Origin: Daedaleopsis sinensis
Lineage: Eukaryota; Basidiomycota; Agaricomycetes; Polyporales; Polyporaceae
NCBI GenBank assembly: GCA_033807695.1
Contig: CM066309.1
Coordinates: forward strand, 3,680,596-3,744,595
Reading direction: 5' to 3'
DNA: 64,000 nt
The first letter of the stretch is position 1, and every line of letters begins with the position of its first letter. The notes beneath the pieces were generated by a model, which saw only the letters and a program-made list of their open reading frames with translations, had not been told where the DNA came from and did no database searches. Below are positions 56,636 to 64,000 of this stretch, in pieces. A program made the translations under genes and the position numbers.

Positions 56636-59600
56636 ATGCCCTCCCCCCCGATTCACGCAGCCTTCCTCGAGCTGGCCGTGTCCACGTCAGACGACCCATT
56701 CAACGACCCCACTCCGTTCAACAATCCTGCATTCCAAGCCATCACGCAGCGTGATCACGCCCCTTGGGAGCCGCAGGCCACCGAAGCGACGACCGGTCTC
56801 TCGGCCCAGAATCTCGAGGACATCCGAGCGTATGTGCGCAAGTGCTTCGCTATGACTGACGAGAGGCAGCGGCAGGCGTTCACGCTGGCGTCCAAGAATC
56901 ACGGCCGTACCGCGTACGACGAGATCGGGCACACGCTGCTCAGTGACTGGTTCACGAAGGCCTGGGACTCTTGGGGGCTCAATGCAATCATTGATGAATG
57001 CATGGACGCCGTAGACCGCGATATCCAATCGCTCGTCGGCCCGACGGGGAATAAGGTGTGTCTTCTGCATTCCGATCTTCCCAGTTGCGTCGCTAACTCT
57101 GTTCTCAGCTCATGGGCATGGAAGGGAGCTGCGTGTCAGTCGCCTACCCGAGCATCGCGTACCAGCTCTTTGGGAAGGTCGCCATGCACACGAATTCGAT
57201 TCCGAAGCTCGAGTACTCCCGATGGATTCGCGCCATCATCGCGTTGTGTTTCAATCGGTATCGCAAGGTCTTCAACAAGCGCGTGGCATCTGTCAAGAGG
57301 CTCCAAACCAACGTAGACAAAGCATTCGAAGGTGCGTGTATCATAGATCCCTGTTACTACATGTTACTGACTGTACGGCAGCGCTTTTGAAGGGCGACCT
57401 CTCCGCGATCAAGATCCGCGCCTACCTCCGGATGATGCCGGAGTTCCTCACGAAGCTCGCGCTGTTCAGAGACGCAAAACGCCTCGCGCTGCTCGAGGAA
57501 TACAAGGCCCAACTGGAGGAGATGAAGGCTACTGTGCTCAAACGCAGTGATGCGATCACGAACAACAGTGGGTCGCCTCGATCTGTCTGGAATCACTTCG
57601 TGCTAACGGTAGGAATTTCAGAGCTTCCCGCCATGCTTCGTCGCGCTCTAGCACAGCTCCCGACTCAGGAAGACGTCGAGTCCGTGCTTGAACACCTCGA
57701 GGACTCGCTCAATGCGTCTAGCGAGGAGACTCTCGCGGAGTACGTTCCGAGTCCGGACCAATTGCCGCTCGAAAACTGGAGCGAGGGCACCGAGAAGTTC
57801 GCCGACTGTGATCTCGACACGATGAACAAGATTATCGGTCTCGCGGAGGACGGCCACATTCCGGGGTTCAACACAACCGACGACCGCACCGGTCAGACCG
57901 ATCCGTGGAGTCCTGAGGGCAAGGCGGTCCGCTCCAGCGCAGAAGCCGTCGAACTGATCCTCAAGTGGCATCAAAAGGTCGGCCTCGCGCGAATGCTCGA
58001 GAACCTCCTCCGGGCCCTGCCTCTGTTGCTCATGGACGAGGTCGGCGTCGGCAAGACCGCGCAGGGCCTTGGGCTCATCGCGATGTACGCCTCGTATTTC
58101 GATCACTATCACAAAAATCAGCGTTTTCCGGGCATGTTCGGTGAGTCTTAGACACTGCTCGCGCGAAGTTAGTTCCGCTCACATATCTGCAGGTGAGATG
58201 AAGTTTCCCAATGGGCCGGGCGGCAACCTCCCGCAGTGCCCCCATGTCATCGTCGCGCCCGTCGGCCTTCTCGAACAGTGGACCTTCGAGTTCAAAAGAT
58301 TCATGGACCACGGCGCTTTCAGCTTCGTGCCCTACCTTGGGTCGTTCACAGCCGAGGCTCGCAAGGCTTTTTGGGACTCGTGGGACAAGCTCGACCATGC
58401 GCAGCATCGAAGGGTCCTCCTCGTCAGTGCTTCTGTATGTACCTCAGCCTTGATCGAAATCTCGTCGTGTACTGACACGCCTCCAGGCCCTGAGGGCGGA
58501 CGCAGAAGTCTATTTCGAGGACTTTCCGCAGGACAGACACACGGAGCGGCTCCGACCACGTCACAGCAACGAGACCGCGCTCGAGAAGCTGACACTGTTT
58601 TCGAAAGGCCGCGAGTGGGGGGTGTTCCTCCTCGACGAGGCTCATCTTGTCCGGACGCGCAATTGCGCGAACTTTGCTTCCACAGAACTGCGCCATCGAT
58701 CCGCGACGACTATCGCCATGACGGCTACTCCTGTCATGACCAACCCCCAGGTACGTGCGAGTGGATGCGCTAGCATGTTACGTCTACTAACTTTGCGTAG
58801 GACTTATGCAATCTAGGCCGGTTTCTTGGTCTGCCCGAGTTCGTGAATAAAGCAGGCGTCATGGAGGAACATCGCAAGGCGTTGAGCCGCGCGATGGCCG
58901 CCGAACGTAGTACGAAACGCAAGCCTGACGGCGGAGGCGAACTCAAACTGGCCCGCGCTCTCGTCAACGGACAAACACCGAGTGAGGAGGTCCGGCCGGA
59001 AGTCAACAAGACCTTGACGAACTGGATGCAGGACATACGCTCAGCCGTCCGCGGCTCCGTCGTTCGACGAACTATCAACTCGCTCACCGCGGAAAGGAAG
59101 CCAATCTCCGGATTGATGCAGTACCAAGAATACCCGCTGTTGCTAGAGCTGAGCGAGCGCGAACACATGGTTCAAAACATGCAAGCTGAGGCGATCGCGA
59201 AGGAAGGGATGGCGGGCGGACGCACGAAGAAAAACCTTCAGGTGAGTGTCTATTCTACGCCTTGGATTAGGACGTGGACGTCTGTGACGTCCGCCGCCTT
59301 GTCTGCATCTCCTTCCGGGATTCCGTGCAGGGCGCGGTTGCGTACGGCGGAGCCGCGGACGTCTTGGACGTCCACCGCATGCATAAGGCGTGTCTATTAT
59401 GCGCCCTGGACTAGGACGTGGACGTCTGTCACGTCCGCCGTCTTGTCTGCGTCTCCTTCTGGGATCCCATGCAGTGCGCAGTTGCCGACGGCGGAGCCGC
59501 AGACGGAGCCGTGGACGTCATGGACGTCCACCGTCTGGATGGGTACCTATCATGCGCTCTGGATTGGGACGTGGACGTCTGCGACGTCGCCCGTCTTGAG

Positions 59601-62600
59601 ACTTCTACGCGTCTCCTTCCGCGATCCGCGATCCGCGATCCGGTGTGCGGTTGCGGACGGCGGAGCGGTGGACCTCATTGCCGTCCGCCGTCTGCAACAC
59701 ACGCTATCCGGAATCGTTACCTGGGATATCAGACATGCGACAGCGTGATACCATGCCGTGGTATGCTCGACTTCGATCGCTGCGTACGCGATCACCTCTG
59801 TAGTCCACTGAGCGACATCTCGGACGTCCGTGATCGCGTACTTGTCACCTGCCTGGACTCGTATGTAAGGACGTGGACGTGCACGGCGTTTGAGACGTTC
59901 GAGACGTCGCGAGAATGCATCAAGTTGGGAACCGGCCGTCATTCCGGTCACTCCCAATGCTAAGCCTGTGTACGGTGCGCCGAGCTGTGGACGTCTCGGA
60001 CGCCCTCTCCCCTCCGATATACCCTTCATCACGTTGAGCGACGTCCGAGGCGTCGTGATGTCTCGCGAATAGCTCATGGGGCCCGTCACAGTGGCCTCAA
60101 CTCGATGGGCCCACTACTACCCCCTGCACGTCGAGCATCGGACGTCGGGGACGCCCTGCTATTGCCATCTGTCTCCCGCCGTATATAGGCTGAACGTCGA
60201 GCAGCGTCTTTAGTTATACCTCCCTTTCCCACTTCTACGTCGTTGCAGACCGTTCACTAAACTTGTTGTGATAGGCCTTCTATCTAGGTATCCGGCAATC
60301 CCTGACTCACCCTGAGCTTGCAACCACCAGCGAGGGTGACTGGCCTGCTGATCTGCGCTATCGCGACAACCCGTCAACGAAGATGGACGCTATGCTCAGG
60401 CTAGTCCAGCATCACCTGCAGGCTCCCGGCCTCCCACCGCTCGCCATCTCCGACACGACCACGAACGCACTTGACCTTCACCCCGACTACGTCCCTCAAG
60501 AGGATGGTTCTCTTCCATTGAAAAGGATCGATCAAGACCCTAAGCTTGGACCCGATCGCATCGTCGTGTTTTTAGCATTCCCAAAGAACAACTGGCTCGT
60601 CAGAAAGGTGAGCCGTCTCAGTATGACCTCTACATGCGACTATACTAATGCATCGCAGGCTCTCGAGGAGGAAGGTATCTCCCACGTGGCCATTTTTGGT
60701 CGGAAAAGCCCGCAAGCCCGCGCACAGTCGCTTGCGAAGTTTCAGAACGACCCTAATTGCCGCGTCCTGCTGCTCTCGGGTGTTGGCATGGTCGGTCTTA
60801 ACATCGCGTTCGCGAACATATTGATCATCTGCGTAGGTACTTACTGCGCTGTTCGTATTGCATCTTGTTGACGTCCCACACTTCACATAGGACACACTCT
60901 GGTCCGCACAAGAGGACTCACAGCTGATTGGGCGAGTGTGGCGACAGCCTCAGCCCAAGACCGTGCATGTCTACCGCCTCATTGGCCGTCGCTCGTCAGA
61001 TGTTTTCTTGAACAATATATCCTTCGACAAAGCCCTCATGCACGCTGCATTCATTGACTCATCCCCCTCTCTGCGTAAGTCTCACATTATAGATGTTCAC
61101 GTTGTGATATTTACTTGATCTTCACGTGTAGAACGCGCGTTCGAAGTTCCTGACGAAGACATGAGCCCTCCGACCTCCAGCGACCCAACTCAATCGGACC
61201 CCGATGACCTCACGGAGCGCGACAACGATGCTCCGGGGCCCAGCCGCGGCCGTGGTCGTCGTGCAGGGAAGGTCAGTCGAGGCACTCCGGACGGGGACAG
61301 CGCGCTCACGTCACATCCGTCTCGCAAGCGCAAGGTCCGTGTGGATAGCGACGACGAGCCCGAGCCGAAACCGAAGGGCAAGCGCGTGAAGTCGCGCAAG
61401 GCTCCCAAGTCCACAAGCGTGATCGACGACAGCTCTGCGGACGAGACCGAGGATAAGCTCACATCGAACTCTGCTCAGCCTTCTCAGCCACGCTCTCGCG
61501 GATCTGGGACGTCCAAGACGTCTGCCGCCGCCGACGGGAAGCAGGCGGGCTCCGGTGCAATCCCTACCACGGCCTTGGAGCTGATGGCTGCGCGCACTCA
61601 AGCAGCCAAGAAAGAAGCCACGGCGGCGAAGCGGCGGAGCACTACTACGCGCAAGAAGGCGGAGAAGTTGGCGGCCGAGGCTGCGGCGGCCGCAGCGGAC
61701 GTCGCAGAGCGGGAGGTGGGCGGAAAGGAAGCCACAGCAGCCAAGATAGCGGCGGCTGTGAAGGAGGCGGCGGCGAAGAAGGCGGCTATCGAGCACGAGG
61801 CAGCGGCGAAGGATGCTGAGGCGAAGGAGGCGGCGGCGAGAGAGGCGGCGGCGCAGGTCAAGACTGCGAAAGAAGCGGCGGCGACGCTGGCCCAGGCGTT
61901 GAAGAAGACCGCGAAGGAGACCACGGCTGCCAAGACGAAGGCCGCGAAGGACGCCGCGCGTACGAAGGCCGACGATGGCTCCCAGTCTGCGCGTGTCAAA
62001 GACCCTGCGGCTGCTTCAGTGAAGAACCCTGTGCCTACACTTGGAGCGGACGGTGCGGCTGCCAAGGACGGCGCGGCTGCCAAGGACGGTCCGTCTACGA
62101 AGGATTCGGACGGAGCGGCTGCGAAGGACGGTGCGTCTACGAAGGATTCGGACGGTGCGGCTGCGAAGGACGGTGCGGCTACGAAGGGCGGTGCGACTTC
62201 GAAGGACGAGTCGGCGACCAAGAGTCCGGCAGCGGACAAGGGCCCTGCAACGGCCGTCAAGGACTTGGTGGGTCCTGGCAACTCCGCGGCGGACCGGACT
62301 GCGTCTGCAGATGCGAACGGGACGGCAGCAGTCAGCACATCCGCCTCGCAGAACGCCTCGACCACCGTCCACGATCCACTCGCGAAGAAGGCCGCTGCTG
62401 GAGACAACTCGATGGCGAAGGAGCTCGGGGACCCTTCTACGACGTCCTCCTGGGCCAAGACGCGGGATCCAGACACGAGCTCGCCGGGAGACAAGAACAA
62501 GCCTACGCATCAAGTCTCCGCATCGCGCGACTCCCCACCCTCGGAGAACGGATCGTCGGACAACGCCCCGCGTGCAGACCCGAGTGCGGGCGCGGACAAG

Positions 62601-63368
62601 GACTCCGCCGTGCAGACCGGCTCGACGGAGAACAAGGATCCGGGAGGGCAGAACGGCTCGGTTGTGACCAAGGACACCGGTTCTGTCGCGAACCCGGCGG
62701 CAAACGGCGGGGATATGGGAGCGCAGCAGGTTCCGGCCTCGGGGCCGGGAGAGAAGCACGTACCTGGTTCAAACCCGCCCTCTTCTCCACCCGCACCCTC
62801 TTCTCCACCCGCACCGGTGAACGAGCCCTTCGAACCGCAGCCGCGGAGTTCATCGGCCAGCCCTCCTGCGGGAATTTCACAGCTCGGCTCAAGCACTGGC
62901 GACATTGACCGTAAAAGCCCTTCAGCTGGGCTCGGCGAGGAGCCCATGAACATCAGCGACGACGACAACTCTCTCATCACTACTATGGACGACTGGGACC
63001 GGCTCGGAGACCACCCGGAACCCCCGCCGATTCAGCCTGTCCCCATCCCCCGCGCGACTCGTACATCCGCTCGTCGCAAGCCAGCCGAGTTCACCGTGCA
63101 GTCCGACCACTCGGGATCCGAGGATGGGAAGGTCACAGGTCCTCCGCTGAAAAAGGTGAAGTCAGGTACAACTTCGAAGGCGCAGGCAATGGCGGGCAAC
63201 GACAATCCTGCGGGAGCAGGCAGCTCAGCGACGCGGCATCGCCGCGTCGAAGACCAAGCCTCCGGAGCCGGTCTGACGGTGAAGAGAACGACGGGGAGTG
63301 CGAACTTACCATTGTCTAGAGGCGGAGCGGCGGGACTCACCCTGCGCGGAAAGGGGAAGAAGAAGTAG
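56636..63368 (+). CDS. SNF2-family DNA-dependent ATPase/helicase with long Ala/Lys-rich tail (1,740 aa)
   Basis: Eleven exons join to exactly 1,741 codons: 56,636-57,055, 57,109-57,331, 57,382-57,567, 57,622-58,140, 58,193-58,434, 58,487-58,750, 58,801-59,241, 60,275-60,607, 60,659-60,832, 60,891-61,074 and 61,132-63,368. The ATPase core shows motif I LLMDEVGVGKT (residues about 412-422), motif Ia HVIVAPVGLLEQW (about 467), motif II DEAH (580-583), motif III MTATP (about 608), GVGMVGLNIAFANILII (about 917) and motif VI QLIGRVWRQ (about 945). These are the signatures of SNF2 superfamily 2 translocases, which remodel chromatin or protein-DNA complexes. From about residue 1,000 the tail is low complexity: basic/acidic patches, an Ala-Lys-Glu helix-like stretch (AAKKEATAAKRR), DGAAAKDG repeats, then Pro/Ser-rich. 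Intron 7 is 1,033 bp and full of GACGTC pairs; the others are 50-57 bp. The gene points towards the telomere and stops 473 bp before it. A role in chromosome-end maintenance is only inference from position. Confidence 0.9.
59242..60274 (+). other. 1,033-bp intron 7 of the SNF2 gene with GACGTC-pair array
   Basis: The borders are GTGAGT...GATAG, and exons on both sides continue one SNF2 domain. Inside are three tandem units of about 150 bp at 59,260-59,690 that begin with versions of GGACGTGGACGTCTGTGACG. Further GACGTC or ACGTCC words run to about 60,150. It has frames of up to 180 codons but no protein-like composition. Confidence 0.7.
62050..62205 (+). repeat. Intragenic tandem repeat in the SNF2 tail
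   Basis: Repeats of GCGGCTGCGAAGGACGGTGC and GTCTACGAAGGATTCGGACG encode DGAAAKDGASTKDS-type units. In-frame copy-number variation is likely. Confidence 0.7.
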
Positions 63369-63840
63369 GCTGGCGATGCCAGGTCTCCAATCGTGTCTTA
63401 GAGCTTGTCGAGAATGCCTAGATCCCCATTGTATGATGATACGACTGTGTGAGCACATCTCAAATTGATGTAGTGCCGTCTGTCGATCGTTTGGAAGTCG
63501 TCTGGGGCGTCCAGGACGTCCGGCGATTGCGCTGTAGTCATGCAGTGTCACGGGCGGGGGAGATGGCGCACACAGCGAGGCGGGACGTCCTGGACGTCCC
63601 GCTCGCGACTCTTGACTGTGCTGCACGTGTCCGGCGACAAGTCGGACGTTGCGCACACAAGACAAGGGACGTCTCGGACGTCCCCCATGTGATTCGGGAG
63701 GTGTACACCAGCACGGCAAGCTACCGACATTGATCGCACTTGTGTCTGTCGACCCATCCATAGGGGGGCTCTCGCATCCACGACTCGGAGGCGCGACCGT
63801 TGCGTTAGGGTAATGAGGAGCCGCAGTTCATGCGGTACGG
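63369..63840. other. Telomere-proximal spacer
   Basis: No gene. It holds three paired palindromes: GGGGCGTCCAGGACGTCC at about 63,504, GGGACGTCCTGGACGTCCC at about 63,581 and GGGACGTCTCGGACGTCCCC at about 63,666. A single GTTAGGG is near 63,803. The sequence just before the telomere is unique. Confidence 0.6.
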
Positions 63841-64000
63841 GGGTTAGGGTTAGGGTTAGGGTTAGGGTTAGGGTTAGGGTTAGGGTTAGGGTTAGGGTTA
63901 GGGTTAGGGTTAGGGTTAGGGTTAGGGTTAGGGTTAGGGTTAGGGTTAGGGTTAGGGTTAGGGTTAGGGTTAGGGTTAGGGTTAGGGTTAGGGTTAGGGT
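63841..64000 (+). repeat. Telomere, TTAGGG repeats
   Basis: 160 bp of perfect TTAGGG (about 26 units) reach the end of the window with the G-rich strand 5' to 3' outward, as at a right-hand chromosome end. TTAGGG is the common fungal telomere unit. Confidence 0.98.

Noticed and set aside
57568..57621. Read-through of intron 3 of the SNF2 gene
   Set aside because: The frame is open across it, but typical GTGGGT...CAG borders and composition favour a 54-bp intron. As 54 is a multiple of three, either reading keeps the frame.
61598..62500. Long reverse-strand frames opposite the SNF2 tail
   Set aside because: They are created by the Ala/Lys codon repeats of the forward gene, and no domain is visible.

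Overview
The window is the right end of a chromosome of a filamentous basidiomycete. From position 63,841 to the end it is uninterrupted TTAGGG repeat in the orientation expected of a 3' chromosome terminus. Genes have many 48-70 bp GT-AG introns, and the coding sequence is GC- and CpG-rich. The F-box proteins, the Ty3-type gag and a seven-exon Chs7 gene all fit Agaricomycetes. A polypore is my guess from the style of the F-box family, not something I can prove here.

Layout. (1) 1-28,236: a tandem array of one truncated and four complete F-box/WD40 genes of about 810 codons, each with four exons, repeating every 6.3-7.4 kb. Each has a conserved TATAAGCGCTG box 61-81 bp before the ATG. Each 3.7-4.8 kb spacer carries a conserved block of GAGAGCAGAC followed about 80-100 bp later by a TGACGTCA (CRE-type) palindrome. 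(2) 28,237-34,330: a fifth, eroded spacer, a strongly decayed WD40 remnant (about 32,440-32,850) and otherwise non-coding sequence. (3) 34,331-36,951, minus strand: a chitin synthase export chaperone (Chs7) whose second intron is about 1.36 kb. (4) 37,800-39,720: degenerate GC-rich tandem repeats. (5) 40,026-41,689: a solitary F-box protein of 518 codons. (6) 41,690-52,040: an AT-rich repeat island with a 100-bp minisatellite, two copies each of three non-coding repeat families (called R1, R2 and D here), a degenerate interstitial telomere tract, and a broken Ty3-type gag interrupted by R1. (7) 52,289-55,194: a long imperfect hairpin, a small tandem repeat, a TATA box and a Ser/Thr/Ala/acidic-rich open reading region that is disrupted. 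(8) 55,913-63,368: a small spliced gene and an 11-exon SNF2-family ATPase of about 1,740 residues with a long low-complexity Ala/Lys tail, ending about 470 bp from the telomere. (9) 63,369-63,840: subtelomeric spacer.

Most striking: the two copies of R1 carry a short motif at the same spacing (181, 169, 168 bp), but the motif itself is one word in one copy and another word in the other. R2 shows the same kind of copy-specific motif switch. This looks like iterons matched to a sequence-specific factor. Second, paired GACGTC palindromes about 9 bp apart are scattered through exons, introns and spacers of the last 11 kb, and are densest in a 1,033 bp intron of the telomere-adjacent SNF2 gene and in the final spacer.

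All gene models are hand-spliced. Exon lengths sum to whole codons for every complete model given, which supports the junctions, but no transcript data were available.
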